NCBI RefSeq assembly: GCF_031082295.1
Contig: NZ_JAVHLD010000022.1
Coordinates: 1 to 50,196 of the forward strand
Source: Humidesulfovibrio sp.
GTDB lineage: Bacteria > Desulfobacterota > Desulfovibrionia > Desulfovibrionales > Desulfovibrionaceae
DNA length: 50,196 nt
Direction: 5' to 3'
The notes beneath the pieces were generated by a model. The model saw nothing but the letters and a program-made list of their open reading frames with translations, did no database searches and was not told the DNA's origin. Shown here piece by piece: positions 32,772 to 42,022 of this stretch. The position numbers were made by a program, and so were the translations under genes. Position 1 is the stretch's first letter. The number at the start of each line of letters is the position of its first letter.

Positions 32772-34478
32772 TTACGGCAGCGGCGCGGCGGCGAGCGGCA
32801 TGCGCCAGCCGGAGCCGAAGGAGCGCCAGGCGATCTTGATGCCAGGCGCGGCCTGCCTGCGCTTGAACTCGGCGAACTTCACCAGCCGGCACACCCGCGC
32901 CACAACCTCGGCGTCGAACCCCGCCGCCACGATCTCCGCGGCCGTCTGGTTCTTCTCCACGTGCAGGGCCAGGATGGCGTCCAGCACGTCGTAAGGCGGC
33001 AGGCTGTCCTGGTCGGTCTGGTCGGGCCGAAGCTCCGCCGAGGGGGCCTTGTCGATGATGGCCTGGGGGATGACCTCGCCGCGCGTCTCGTTCAGGTGCC
33101 GGGCCAGGGCGTAGACCTGAGTCTTGCGCAGGTCGCTGATGAGCGCGAACCCGCCGGACATGTCGCCGTAGATGGTGCAGTAGCCCACGGCCAGCTCGCT
33201 CTTGTTGCCGGTGGTCAGCAGCAGGGCGCCGGTCTTGTTGGACAGCGCCATGAGCAGGTTGCCCCGGATGCGCGACTGGATGTTCTCCTCGGTGGTGCCC
33301 GGCCCCTGCCCTGGCGCCAGCTCGGCGAAGCTTCCGGCAAGGGCCGCGTCGAAGCCCCGCATCAGCGGCTCGATGGGGATGGTGCGCGTGGACATGCCGA
33401 GGTTCTTCGCCAGGGCCAGGGAGTCGTCGAGGCTGCCCGTGCTTGACCAGGGCGAGGGCATGAGCACGCCGAGCACGTTGGCTGCGCCGAGCGCCTCCAC
33501 CGCCACCGCCGCCACCACGGCGGAGTCGATGCCGCCGGACAGGCCGAGCAGGGCCTTCTTGAAGCCGCACTTGCGCAGGTAGTCGCGCGTGCCGAGCACC
33601 AGGGCCTGCCAGATCTCGGCGCTGCCCGTAGGCTCCGTGCCGGAAGGCGTGCCCTCGTCGGCCACGCGGCCTAAAGCGGCGAGGTCCGCCACCAGCACGT
33701 CCTCGGCGAACCCGGCGGCCTGCGCCAGCACCGCGCCGTCCGGCCCGTAGGCCGCGCTGCGGCCGTCGAAGACCAGCTCGTCGTTGCCGCCCACCTGGTT
33801 GCAATAGAAGAGCGGCAGGCCCCGCTTTTTCGCGATGGCCGAGAGCATGTCGCGCCGGAGCGCCTGCTTGCGCAGGCTGAAGGGCGAGGCCGAAAGATTG
33901 AGCAGCGCGTCCGCCCCGGCCGCCACGGCGGCCTCCACCGGGTCCACGGGGTACAGGCGGTGCGGCCAGTAGTCCTTGTCGTTCCAGAGATCCTCGCAGA
34001 TGCTCACGCCGAACTTGAGGCCCCGGTACTCCACCACGCCCGCGCCGTCCTGCGCGTTGCCCGCCTCGAAGTAGCGCGCCTCGTCGAACACGTCGTAGGT
34101 GGGCAGCAGCGACTTGCGGATGCGCGCGCGGATGCCTCCGGCCTCGCACCACAGGGCGGCGTTGAACAGCGCCTTGCCCTGGCCCGTGTCGTTGGGCTCC
34201 GGGCAGCCCAGCACCAGGGCCGGACCGTCGGGGAAGCGCTCGGCCAGGCGGCGCGCCAGGGCCTCGGCCCCGGCGAAGGCGGCCCGGCAGAAGCCGTCAT
34301 AGAGCAGCAGGTCGCGGGGGGGATAGCCGGTGAGGGCAAGCTCCGGCGTCAGGCAGAGTTCCGCACCACTGGCGGCTGCGGTGGCGTAGGCGGCCTCCAC
34401 GAGCGCGGCGTTGCCTTTGAGGTCGCCCACCACGGGGTTGATCTGCAGGAGGCCGATCTTGAGCGAGCCGGTGCGCAT
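32772..34478 (-). CDS. nadE: glutamine-dependent NAD+ synthetase
   Basis: A 568-residue two-domain enzyme that turns nicotinate adenine dinucleotide into NAD+ using glutamine. The N-terminal nitrilase-type glutaminase has PELALTGYPPRDLLL (catalytic Glu), RKSLLPTYDVFDEARYF (Lys) and GVSICEDLWND (Cys nucleophile). The C-terminal ATP pyrophosphatase domain has the loop LGLSGGIDSAVVAAVA. The length fits the bacterial glutamine-dependent form. It follows the glycosyltransferase gene by 25 bp. Confidence 0.96.
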   Translation of the reverse strand: MRTGSLKIGLLQINPVVGDLKGNAALVEAAYATAAASGAELCLTPELALTGYPPRDLLLYDGFCRAAFAGAEALARRLAERFPDGPALVLGCPEPNDTGQGKALFNAALWCEAGGIRARIRKSLLPTYDVFDEARYFEAGNAQDGAGVVEYRGLKFGVSICEDLWNDKDYWPHRLYPVDPVEAAVAAGADALLNLSASPFSLRKQALRRDMLSAIAKKRGLPLFYCNQVGGNDELVFDGRSAAYGPDGAVLAQAAGFAEDVLVADLAALGRVADEGTPSGTEPTGSAEIWQALVLGTRDYLRKCGFKKALLGLSGGIDSAVVAAVAVEALGAANVLGVLMPSPWSSTGSLDDSLALAKNLGMSTRTIPIEPLMRGFDAALAGSFAELAPGQGPGTTEENIQSRIRGNLLMALSNKTGALLLTTGNKSELAVGYCTIYGDMSGGFALISDLRKTQVYALARHLNETRGEVIPQAIIDKAPSAELRPDQTDQDSLPPYDVLDAILALHVEKNQTAAEIVAAGFDAEVVARVCRLVKFAEFKRRQAAPGIKIAWRSFGSGWRMPLAAAPLP

Positions 34479-34503
34479 GGCGTGTCCCTGGCCTGGCGGC
34501 CTG

Positions 34504-35580
34504 TCAGTCGCGGGAGTCGGGCGTTTCTGGCGCTGTGCCGCGCACGATCTCGCGCACCTTGTAGGGCATGTTGCCGCTGACCACGTCGTGGGTGTTCACC
34601 AGCACCTCAAGGATCAGGCCGGTGCTCATGAAGCCCAGGGACGACAGGTAGAACAGCACGGCGCCCATGAACGGCGGGCGGGTGCCCATGTGCACGCCCA
34701 GGAACAGCTTCTCGTACAAAAGCCAGACCATGGTCACGGAGGCCAGCGCGAACAGCCACAGGCTGATGCGCCCGAAAAGATACACGGGCCGCTGCTTGTA
34801 GGAGTTCTGGAACCACAGGAGCACAATGTCGAAGAGCACGTCGATGCTGCGGCCGATGCCGTAGTGGCTCTTCCCCGCGAAGCGCGGCGGCGCGGAGGTG
34901 GGCACCTCGCACACGGCCCCGCCCAAGCCGTACACCAGCGCCGGGATGAGCCGATGCTGGCCCTCGCGCAGCTTGAGCGAACGCGCCAGGTCGCCGTCCA
35001 GGCAGGACAGGCCGCCCATGTCGTGCACGTCGCACTTGCTGGTGGCGCGCATGAGGTAGTTGGCGACGAGGCTCGGGATGCGCCGCAGCAGCAGGGATTC
35101 CTGGCGCTTCTGGCGCACGCCCTTGACCAGGTCGTAGCCCTCGCGGATCTTCTCGATGAGGCTCGGGACCTCCTCGGGCGGGTGCTGCAGGTCGCCGTCC
35201 ATGATGACCACGTACCTGCCGCGCGAGTGCTGGATGCCTGCGAAAATGGCCGTGCACTGGCCCCGGTTGCGCGCCAGGAACACGCCCACCAGGTGCGGGT
35301 CGGTGCTGGCCAGCTCGCGGATGATGGCGGGGGTGGAGTCGGTGCTGCCGTCGTTCACCAGCACGATCTCGTAGCTGACGCCCAAACCCTGGAGCGCCGC
35401 GCCGATGCGCTTATGGAACTCGCGCACGCAGAGCTCCTCGTTGTGCATGGGCGTGACGATGCTGACTTCGACCGGCCAGGAGCCTGCGGGCGGCCAGGAG
35501 CCTGCGGAGTTCAGGGGGCGACCGGCCCCGGCCTGGGCGGGGGAGTCATTCTGGGGGCAGTTCAGGGCGGATCGTGACAT
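34504..35580 (-). CDS. Family 2 glycosyltransferase (DPM1/ArnC-like) with two membrane segments
   Basis: A 358-residue enzyme with a GT-A domain (VSIVTPMHNEELCVREF, VLVNDGSTDSTPAII, VIMDGDLQHPPEEVP, RQKRQESLLLRRIPS) and two C-terminal hydrophobic segments (LFGRISLWLFALASVTMVWLL and GAVLFYLSSLGFMSTGLILEVL). Such enzymes transfer a sugar to undecaprenyl or another polyprenyl phosphate at the inner membrane. The N-terminal tail has a short repeated GSWPPAGSWP. The ATG giving MSRSALNCP is preferred (GGGA at 8 nt); one three codons upstream is possible. It pairs with the YdjC-type deacetylase 33 bp upstream. Confidence 0.88.
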   Translation of the reverse strand: MSRSALNCPQNDSPAQAGAGRPLNSAGSWPPAGSWPVEVSIVTPMHNEELCVREFHKRIGAALQGLGVSYEIVLVNDGSTDSTPAIIRELASTDPHLVGVFLARNRGQCTAIFAGIQHSRGRYVVIMDGDLQHPPEEVPSLIEKIREGYDLVKGVRQKRQESLLLRRIPSLVANYLMRATSKCDVHDMGGLSCLDGDLARSLKLREGQHRLIPALVYGLGGAVCEVPTSAPPRFAGKSHYGIGRSIDVLFDIVLLWFQNSYKQRPVYLFGRISLWLFALASVTMVWLLYEKLFLGVHMGTRPPFMGAVLFYLSSLGFMSTGLILEVLVNTHDVVSGNMPYKVREIVRGTAPETPDSRD

Positions 35581-35613
35581 GCTTGGCATCCCGTTTTTTC
35601 TGACGTCGTTGCG

Positions 35614-36513
35614 TTACTGGCGAAATTCCGGCCGAAGACCGCGCGTGGCCGGATCAAGCTGGCCGTAGTGCGTCAGCCGCGCCCCGGCATCCGCCAGGAC
35701 CGCGTCCCAGCCCGGCGCGGCCAAAGCGTCGCGCTCGGCCTTCCACTGGCCGCTGATGCGCATGGGGCCGTACTCCACGGGCAGCGGAGCGTCGTCCTCG
35801 CGCGGGGCGCCGGGGTGGCAGACCACCTCCAGCACATCCGGCCGCACACGCTTCATATACGCCTGAAGCCGCCCCGGCAACAAGTCCGCGCCCTGGTCGG
35901 CCACGCCGAACACCGAGTGCGGGCAGGCCACGCGGCCGCTCCTCGGCACCTGGTGCCACAGGGCGAAAGTGTTCAAAATCCGCGCACGCCGCCCGCCCTT
36001 GTCCCAGCGCAGGGGCGAGACAAGCTCCACCGGCCTGCGCACCCAGCCGATGCCGAAGGCTTCGGCCACGCGGCAGGCGGCCTCGAACAGGCCCGGCCAC
36101 ACGTGGATGTGCTTCTCGGAATCCAGGTGCGTGGGCGCCACGCCAAGGGCAAGCGCGCGCTCCACCTGGCGCGTCCACTCGCGCTCGGCGTCCGCCGGGG
36201 TGAAGGCCCGGCCAAGGTAGCGCTTGAAAAGCGCCACATAGTCGCCCAGGAACAGGCCCTGCGGCCCAACCAGGCCGGAAATCTCGTGCGCCGGGCTCTC
36301 GGGACGGCCCCGAAGAATGTTCAGGTGCACGCCGATGCCGAGGGCTCCCCCGCTCTGCGCGGACAATCTTGCCGCGGCGGGGGCGTCCGGGCCGTTGACC
36401 AAGAGCGTGGCCGAGCTGACGCGCGCCAGGCCCGCCAGGTCTTCCACGGCGCGGCGCACGGCGCTTGAGAGGCCCAGGTCGTCGACATTCACAACCACAT
36501 ACATGGGCGGCAT
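35614..36513 (-). CDS. YdjC/ChbG/HpnK-family carbohydrate deacetylase
   Basis: A 299-residue metal-dependent deacetylase. The metal-binding motif VNVDDLGLS lies near the start, the His motif THLDSEKHIHVWP in the middle, and EVVCHPG near the end. YdjC-type enzymes remove acetyl from N-acetyl sugars or related lipids, and HpnK acts on hopanoids. Lying just before a polyprenyl-phosphate glycosyltransferase, it probably deacetylates a lipid-linked sugar; this is inference. Two ATGs (MPPMYVVV) are possible starts and neither has a clear ribosome binding site. Confidence 0.82.
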   Translation of the reverse strand: MPPMYVVVNVDDLGLSSAVRRAVEDLAGLARVSSATLLVNGPDAPAAARLSAQSGGALGIGVHLNILRGRPESPAHEISGLVGPQGLFLGDYVALFKRYLGRAFTPADAEREWTRQVERALALGVAPTHLDSEKHIHVWPGLFEAACRVAEAFGIGWVRRPVELVSPLRWDKGGRRARILNTFALWHQVPRSGRVACPHSVFGVADQGADLLPGRLQAYMKRVRPDVLEVVCHPGAPREDDAPLPVEYGPMRISGQWKAERDALAAPGWDAVLADAGARLTHYGQLDPATRGLRPEFRQ

Positions 36514-36722
36514 GCTATCTTGTGGCGCGCAGAAGGTAAAGCCTGGGCGCGCCAAGGCCGCTCCGCCGCCGCGCCGAACATCCTTCGGAACCAAGCGGGC
36601 AGTCGCTTTCCTTCAAAATTCCACTAGCCAACATGCTCAGGCTTGGATATCATAAACGAAAATGACACCACCGCCCCGCCCTGCCACCAAAGGCAGCGGG
36701 ACGAAGCACAGGAGAACCACAC

Positions 36723-37373
36723 ATGCTCATCGAAAACTGGATGACCAAGGACGTGTTTACCGCCACCCAGGAGACCTCCATGATGAAGGCCTCCAAGATC
36801 ATGAAGGAGAAGGGCGTCAGCCGCCTGCCCGTGGTGGACGACAAGGGCGTGCTCGTCGGCATCGTCAGCGACCGCGACATCAAGGATGCCTCTCCCTCCA
36901 AGGCCACGACCCTCGACATGCACGAGCTGTACTACCTGCTCTCCGAGATCAAGGTGAAGGACATCATGACCAAGAAGGTCGTCACCATCCGCTCGAACGA
37001 GACCGTGGACAGCGCGGCGGCCATCATGCTGGAGCACAAGATCGGCGGCATGCCCGTGGTGGACGAGAACAACAAGGTCGTGGGCATCGTCACCGACTCC
37101 GACATCTTCAAGGTGCTGGTGAAGATCACCGGCGTGCTGGAGGGCGGCATCCAGATAGGGGTGCGGCTGTCCAACGAGCCGGGCGGGCTGGTGCCGGTGC
37201 TCGACTACCTGAAGGACCACGGCGCGCGGCTCATGAGCCTGCTCACGGCGTGCGAGCCCGCCGAGGTGGGCCAGCGCGACGTGTTCATCCGCATCCGCGA
37301 CATGGACAAGACCGCCATGAACAAGCTCAAGGCCGAGATGAAGGAAGCCTTCGAGGTCGTCTACTGGGTGTAG
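36723..37373 (+). CDS. CBS-pair and ACT domain protein (AcuB-like)
   Basis: A 216-residue cytoplasmic regulator. Two CBS motifs occupy residues 1-135 (MLIENWMTKDVFTATQE, GVSRLPVVDDKGVLVGIVSDRDI; KVKDIMTKKVVTIRSNE, KIGGMPVVDENNKVVGIVTDSDI), and an ACT-like domain follows (GIQIGVRLSNEPGGLVPVLDYLKDHGARLMSLL). CBS pairs bind adenosine nucleotides and ACT domains bind amino acids, so it senses a metabolite; the target is unknown. AGGAGA precedes the ATG. It is monocistronic, with a strong terminator. Confidence 0.9.
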   Translation: MLIENWMTKDVFTATQETSMMKASKIMKEKGVSRLPVVDDKGVLVGIVSDRDIKDASPSKATTLDMHELYYLLSEIKVKDIMTKKVVTIRSNETVDSAAAIMLEHKIGGMPVVDENNKVVGIVTDSDIFKVLVKITGVLEGGIQIGVRLSNEPGGLVPVLDYLKDHGARLMSLLTACEPAEVGQRDVFIRIRDMDKTAMNKLKAEMKEAFEVVYWV

Positions 37374-37393
37374 GCGCTGGCAGAAACAACTGA

Positions 37394-37428
37394 AAAGGCC
37401 GGGGGCGCAAGCTCCCGGCCTTTATTAT
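37394..37428 (+). terminator. Bidirectional rho-independent terminator
   Basis: AAAGGCCGGG-GGC-gcaa-GCT-CCCGGCCTTT, then ATTATAG. The minus strand reads GGCCTTTTCAG after the stem. It ends the CBS-ACT gene from the left and the BglII-like gene cluster from the right. Confidence 0.9.
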
Positions 37429-37440
37429 AGCCCATACTCG

Positions 37441-37950
37441 CTAGGCGAGATCTATACCATACACCAACACTGGGACCTGTATCGCGCTCTTGAGATGCGG
37501 CAGATACTTAACAACTTTTTCAAAGTTTAAAGAACCTTCCCAGTTGAGTTCATGCAGCTGTTTCATCTTCTTTTGAAAAGAAAGCGTTGTCACAACATAC
37601 ACACCGATATCAATCTTATCTAAGCCAGAGTAGGAGCCGATCTGCATCTTTAAAAGATCTATTCCGATGAACGATGCATGCCCGAACTCAACCTCTACTC
37701 CGACGCGATTCTTCAGAAAATCCATCTTCGCCATCGGCTCTCCTGGTTCACCGAACACGAGAGGCTGAGACTCCCAGCCTCTGGCGACAAAACGAGTCTC
37801 AAGCTCTTCGTTGAACCTTGGGCGCGATAGTTCAGCTATCGGAAGTGAAGGGTCCGTCAGGACGGCCTCAATCTCCTGCCGAATAGCAAGGCTACTGTTG
37901 ATAACTTGCTCAGCAAAGCGGTAACTAAAATTTCTCAAAATGATCGGCAT
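37441..37950 (-). CDS. BglII/BstYI-family type II restriction endonuclease-like protein
   Basis: A 169-residue protein whose core MDFLKNRVGVEVEFGHASFIGIDLLKMQIGSYSG matches the BglII/BstYI family. The active-site pattern Asp-x8-Glu-x-Gln of that family appears as Asp77, Glu86 and Glu88, with Glu in place of Gln. It is shorter than BglII. Its A+T-rich codons (ATA, TTT, AAA, AGA) differ sharply from its neighbours, a sign of transfer. No DNA methyltransferase gene is in the window, so it is solitary here: either cognate-free, inactive or used in another way. It starts 10 bp after the stop of the sigma54 response regulator and may be read with it. Confidence 0.72.
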   Translation of the reverse strand: MPIILRNFSYRFAEQVINSSLAIRQEIEAVLTDPSLPIAELSRPRFNEELETRFVARGWESQPLVFGEPGEPMAKMDFLKNRVGVEVEFGHASFIGIDLLKMQIGSYSGLDKIDIGVYVVTTLSFQKKMKQLHELNWEGSLNFEKVVKYLPHLKSAIQVPVLVYGIDLA

Positions 37951-37960
37951 GTCGCCCCCC

Positions 37961-39418
37961 TCACTCCGCCTGAATCCCGTACCCTTTCAATTTCCGGTAC
38001 AGCGAGCTGCGGTCCAGGCCCACGGCCTCGGAGAGCTTGGTGACATTGCCGCCGAACTCCTTGAGCTTGGCCTCCAGGAAACGCGCCTCGAACGCCGCAC
38101 GCGCGGCCTTCAAGTCCAGCGGCCCGGCCCGGAAGGTGTCGGGGATGTCGGTATCGGGGACGTCGTCCTCGTCCGGCCCGGCGGCGGGAGCCTGGAGCGT
38201 TGCAGCAGGCGGCGGCGACGCAGGCGCGGCGCTCACCGTTGCGCGGCTGGTGATGTCCGGCGGCAGGCGGTCCGGGGTGATCTCGCGCCCGCCCGCCAGG
38301 ATCAGCATGCGCTCCACGAAGTTCTTGAGCTCGCGCACGTTGCCCGGCCAGGGGTAGGTCTGGAGCACGGCCAGGGTCTCGGGGCTGAAGACGGCGCGCT
38401 TGCACCCGCCCCGACGCGAGAGCGTCTCCACGAAGTCGTCGATCAAAAGCGGAATGTCCTCGGCGCGCTCGCGCAGGGGCGGCACGGTGAGCGGGAACAC
38501 CTTGAGGCGGTAGTACAAGTCCTCGCGGAAGTTCCCGGCGCGTATCTCGCTCGCCAGGTCCTTGTTGGTGGCGGCCAGCACGCGCACGTCCACGGTGATG
38601 GTCTTGCGCCCGCCCACGTGCTCGAAGCGCTGCTCCTGCAATATGCGCAGAATCTTCGCCTGGGTCTTCAGGCTCATGTCGCCGATTTCGTCCAGAAACA
38701 GGGTGCCCTTGTTGGCCAGCTCGAACTTGCCGATCTGGGCCTTGTCCGCGCCGGTGAAGGCGCCTTTCTCGTGCCCGAACAGTTCGCTCTCTATGAGCTC
38801 CTCGGGGATGGCCGCGCAGTTCACGGCCACGAAAGGCAGGTCGGCCCGGCGGCTCATGCCGTGCAGCAGGCGCGCCGCGATCTCCTTGCCGGTGCCGTTT
38901 TCGCCGGTGATGAGCACCCAGGCGTCGGTGGGGGCCACCTGGCCGATGACCTCGCGCAGGGCGCTCATGGCCGGTGATTCGCCGGTGAGGTGCACCTCGG
39001 CCTCGCCCAGGGAGTGGCGCAGGGCCAGGTTCTCCTGCTTGAGCCGGGAGAATTCCAGGGCCTTGTGCGCGGCCAGCACGACCTTCTCCAGCGACAACGG
39101 CTTCTCGATGAAGTCGAAGGCGCCGCGCTTGATGGCGGTGACGGCGGTCTCGATGGTGCCGTGGCCGGAGATCATGACCACGGGCAGCCCCGGCCGTTCC
39201 TCGCGCAGGCGGGCCAGCACCTCCAGGCCGTCCAGCCCGGGCAGCCAGATGTCCAGAAACACCAGGTCGAAGTCCCCGTCCGCGTCCAGCAGTTCAAGCC
39301 CGCGCTCGCCGGTTTCGGCCTCGGCCACGGCAAAGCCCTCGTCCTCCAGGATGCCCTTGAGGGAAAAGCGGATGCCGGACTCGTCGTCCACCACCAGGAT
39401 GCGCCCTCGTTCGCTCAT
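37961..39418 (-). CDS. NtrC-type sigma54 response regulator
   Basis: A 485-residue protein with a receiver domain (ILVVDDESGIRFSL; the phosphoacceptor Asp is in LVFLDIWLPGLDG; the Lys is in FIEKPL), an AAA+ domain (GENGTGKE Walker A, GAFTGA loop, GTLFLDEIGD Walker B) and a Fis-type HTH (LSEAVGLDRSSLYRKLKGYGI). An Ala/Pro/Asp linker of about 60 residues lies before the HTH. The second of two adjacent ATGs (MSERGRIL) has GGAGGA at the better distance. It overlaps the upstream HD-GYP regulator by one base. The sensor kinase is not in the window; the targets are unknown. Confidence 0.95.
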   Translation of the reverse strand: MSERGRILVVDDESGIRFSLKGILEDEGFAVAEAETGERGLELLDADGDFDLVFLDIWLPGLDGLEVLARLREERPGLPVVMISGHGTIETAVTAIKRGAFDFIEKPLSLEKVVLAAHKALEFSRLKQENLALRHSLGEAEVHLTGESPAMSALREVIGQVAPTDAWVLITGENGTGKEIAARLLHGMSRRADLPFVAVNCAAIPEELIESELFGHEKGAFTGADKAQIGKFELANKGTLFLDEIGDMSLKTQAKILRILQEQRFEHVGGRKTITVDVRVLAATNKDLASEIRAGNFREDLYYRLKVFPLTVPPLRERAEDIPLLIDDFVETLSRRGGCKRAVFSPETLAVLQTYPWPGNVRELKNFVERMLILAGGREITPDRLPPDITSRATVSAAPASPPPAATLQAPAAGPDEDDVPDTDIPDTFRAGPLDLKAARAAFEARFLEAKLKEFGGNVTKLSEAVGLDRSSLYRKLKGYGIQAE

Positions 39419-40881
39419 CATTCCTCCAAATCGGCAACGGCTTGTGGCGCCTGTGGCGCGCAACTCAGGGAAAAGTCGGGCAACGGCCCGGGCGGATGGG
39501 GCTCCGGGGCCTCGAAAGTGAAGCCGCCTCTATTCAGCAGCGCAAGGCAGGCGTCCACGACCTCGGGGTCGTAGACCTTGCCGCGCCCGGCCTTGATCTC
39601 CTCCAGGGCCAGGGGCAGGCCCAGGGCGGCGCGGTAGGGCCGGTGCGAGCTCATGGCCTCGACCACGTCGGCCACGGCCAGGATGCGCGCCTCAAGCGAA
39701 ATTTCGGTGCCCTTGAGTCCGCCGGGATAGCCGGAGCCGTCCAGGCGCTCGTGGTGTTCGAGCACCGTGCGGGCCACGGGCCAGGGGAAGTTCACCTCGC
39801 GCAGGATCTCGAAGCCCACCTCGGAGTGGCTCTTCATGATGCCCATCTCCATGTGCGACAGCCGCGCCGGCTTGGACAAGATCTCCGCCGGGACGTAGAC
39901 CTTGCCCACGTCGTGCAGGGTGCCGGAGACCTCCAGCCCTTCCAGGGAATCCGCGGGCAGGCCCATCTCCCCGCCGATGGCGCAAGCCAGCCGCGCCACG
40001 CGCTGCTGGTGTCCGGCGGTGTAGGGGTCGCGCTTTTCGGCCATGCTGGCCAGGGCGCGCACGGTCTGGCGGAAGGCGGTGCGCAGGGCCTGCATGCTCT
40101 CGAGCAGCTCGGCTTCCGCCTGTTTGCGCAAGGCGACATTGCGCAACACCATCACCCGGCCACGGAACTCGCCACGCTGCCCCGTGACGGGGGACACCGA
40201 CAGCCCCACGGGCATCTCCAGTCCGGCGGACGTGCGCAGCAGCATGTCCTCGCACATGGGGTGCGCCGCGCTCGGGCTGCAGATCTCCTCCAGCCCGGCG
40301 ATGGGCAGGCGGGTGTCCGGCTCCATGATGGTGAACAGGGCGGAAATGTCGTGGCCCAGGGGCTGCTCCGCCTCCACGCCCAGCATGTGCGAGGCGGCGG
40401 GGTTCATGTAGGTCACGCGGCCCTCGGCGTCGATGGCCACCACGGCCTCGGCCAGGCTGCCCAGCGTGGTGGACAAGAGCCGCTCGCTCTCCTGCAGCTG
40501 CGCGTCGGTGCGGGCCTTGTACAGGGCCACCTCGATGGCCAGGGACAGGTCATGGTCCCTGAAGGGCTTGGTGATGTAGCCGAAGGGGTCTGTGCGCTTG
40601 GCGCGGTCCAGGGTCTTCTCGTCGGTGGCGGCGGAGAGGTAGACCACGGGCAGGCGGAGGTGCTCGTGCAGCTCGCGGGCGGTGTCGATGCCGTCCATGC
40701 CGCCGTCGAGCATCACGTCCATGAGCACGAGATCGGGCCTGGCGGCCTCCGCCAGGGACAGGGCCTGAAGCCCTGTGGACGCCACGCCCACCACCTCGTA
40801 GCCCAGGCGCATCAGGGTGGACCTGATGCCCAGGGCCACTATGGATTCGTCCTCAACGATCAAGATTCTGCCTTTGCCCAT
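39418..40881 (-). CDS. Response regulator with PAS and HD-GYP domains
   Basis: A 487-residue protein: receiver domain 1-120 (ILIVEDESIVALGIRSTL; Asp in VLMDVMLDGGMDG; Lys in GYITKPF), PAS about 130-255 (AEAVVAIDAEGRVTYMNPAASHML) and HD-GYP 290-460 (HQQRVARLACAIGGEMGL, GTLHDVGKVYVPAEIL, VLEHHERLDGSGYPGGLKG). HD-GYP domains cleave cyclic di-GMP; all metal-binding His/Asp motifs are present, so it is probably active. The start MGKGRILI has GGGAG at 6 nt. It is coupled to the sigma54 response regulator downstream. Confidence 0.93.
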   Translation of the reverse strand: MGKGRILIVEDESIVALGIRSTLMRLGYEVVGVASTGLQALSLAEAARPDLVLMDVMLDGGMDGIDTARELHEHLRLPVVYLSAATDEKTLDRAKRTDPFGYITKPFRDHDLSLAIEVALYKARTDAQLQESERLLSTTLGSLAEAVVAIDAEGRVTYMNPAASHMLGVEAEQPLGHDISALFTIMEPDTRLPIAGLEEICSPSAAHPMCEDMLLRTSAGLEMPVGLSVSPVTGQRGEFRGRVMVLRNVALRKQAEAELLESMQALRTAFRQTVRALASMAEKRDPYTAGHQQRVARLACAIGGEMGLPADSLEGLEVSGTLHDVGKVYVPAEILSKPARLSHMEMGIMKSHSEVGFEILREVNFPWPVARTVLEHHERLDGSGYPGGLKGTEISLEARILAVADVVEAMSSHRPYRAALGLPLALEEIKAGRGKVYDPEVVDACLALLNRGGFTFEAPEPHPPGPLPDFSLSCAPQAPQAVADLEE

Positions 40882-40908
40882 GTGCGCTCCCTTCAACTCC
40901 CCGCCAGC

Positions 40909-41826
40909 CTACGCCCGGCCCAGGACGTCCGCAAGGGCGTCGGCCAGGGAGGGGTGCCGGAACCGGTAGCCCGCGGCCAGCAGGCGGGTGGGCTCCGCGC
41001 GCACCCCGGAGAGCAGGACCTCTTCCGCCATCTGCCCCAGCAGCAGCCGGAGCGCGAGGCCCGGCGCGGGCAGAAAGGCCGGGCGGCCGAGCGCGCGGCC
41101 AAGGGCGCGGGCGAACCCGCGGGAATCCACGGCCTCGGGCGCGGCCAGGTTGAAGGGGCCGGACAGCCCCGGCGTGGCGATCAGAAAAGCCATGGCCCCG
41201 ACCTCGTCGTCAAGGTGGATCCAGGGCACCATCTGGGTTCCGGCGCCCAGCGGCCCGCCCAGGCCCAGCTTGAACGGCGGCAGCATCTTGGCCAGCGCGC
41301 CGCCCCGGCCCAGCACCATGCTCGTGCGGGCCACGACCCTGCGCACCCCGAGCGCCTCCGCGTCCTGGGTCGACGCCTCCCAGCGGCTGGCCACCTGGGC
41401 CAGAAAATTTGCGCCCGGCGGGGCGTCCTCGCCCACCGGCTCCGGCCCGCGCGCGCCATAAAAGCCCACGGCCGAGGCCTGCACCAGCACCGCGGGCGGG
41501 GCCGCTGCCTGGCGGATGGCGTCCATGACCGCGGCCCCGGCGTCCAGGCGGCTGTCCAGGATGCGCCGCTTCTTGTCCGGGGTCCAGCGGCCCTCGGCGA
41601 TGTTCTCGCCCGCCAGGTTCACGATGGCCGTGTCCGCGTTGATGTGCTCCGCCCAGCCCGCGCCGGTGACGCCGTCAAAGGGCGCGCCGAGGACTCCACG
41701 GCCCAGCGCCGCCGGAACTTTTTCCGGCCTGCGCGAGGGAACGACGACCTCGTGCCCCTGCCCTGAGAGCAGCCGCGCAAGCGCCTTGCCGATAAACCCT
41801 GTGCCGCCGAGAATGATTGTTCTCAT
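40909..41826 (-). CDS. TIGR01777-family SDR/epimerase-like protein (YfcH-like)
   Basis: A 305-residue extended short-chain dehydrogenase-like protein with the nucleotide-binding start TIILGGTGFIGKALARLL, VNLAGENIAEGRWTPDKKRRILDSR, QASAVGFYGARG (altered YxxxK), RTSMVLGRGGALAKMLPPFKLGLGGPLG and a C-terminal DUF1731-type region. It is cytoplasmic with unknown substrate. The start is the ATG giving MRTIILGG. It precedes the HD-GYP regulator by 27 bp and is divergent from lepA. Confidence 0.9.
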   Translation of the reverse strand: MRTIILGGTGFIGKALARLLSGQGHEVVVPSRRPEKVPAALGRGVLGAPFDGVTGAGWAEHINADTAIVNLAGENIAEGRWTPDKKRRILDSRLDAGAAVMDAIRQAAAPPAVLVQASAVGFYGARGPEPVGEDAPPGANFLAQVASRWEASTQDAEALGVRRVVARTSMVLGRGGALAKMLPPFKLGLGGPLGAGTQMVPWIHLDDEVGAMAFLIATPGLSGPFNLAAPEAVDSRGFARALGRALGRPAFLPAPGLALRLLLGQMAEEVLLSGVRAEPTRLLAAGYRFRHPSLADALADVLGRA

Positions 41827-42022
41827 GGTCCGTTGGATACGCACAATCCATGACGAGGGCAAGGGCCGGGCCACGCGCAAGCGGGCCGTGAAGGCGCCCC
41901 GCCGCGTGGCCCTCGCGCCATTAGACAGCCGGACAATTATGCCGTACAAGGGCTCTCGCCCTCAAACGGGGTAATCCTCAAGAACGCAGCCCGGAGAGCT
42001 TCCGGACGGCACGTGCGAGACC

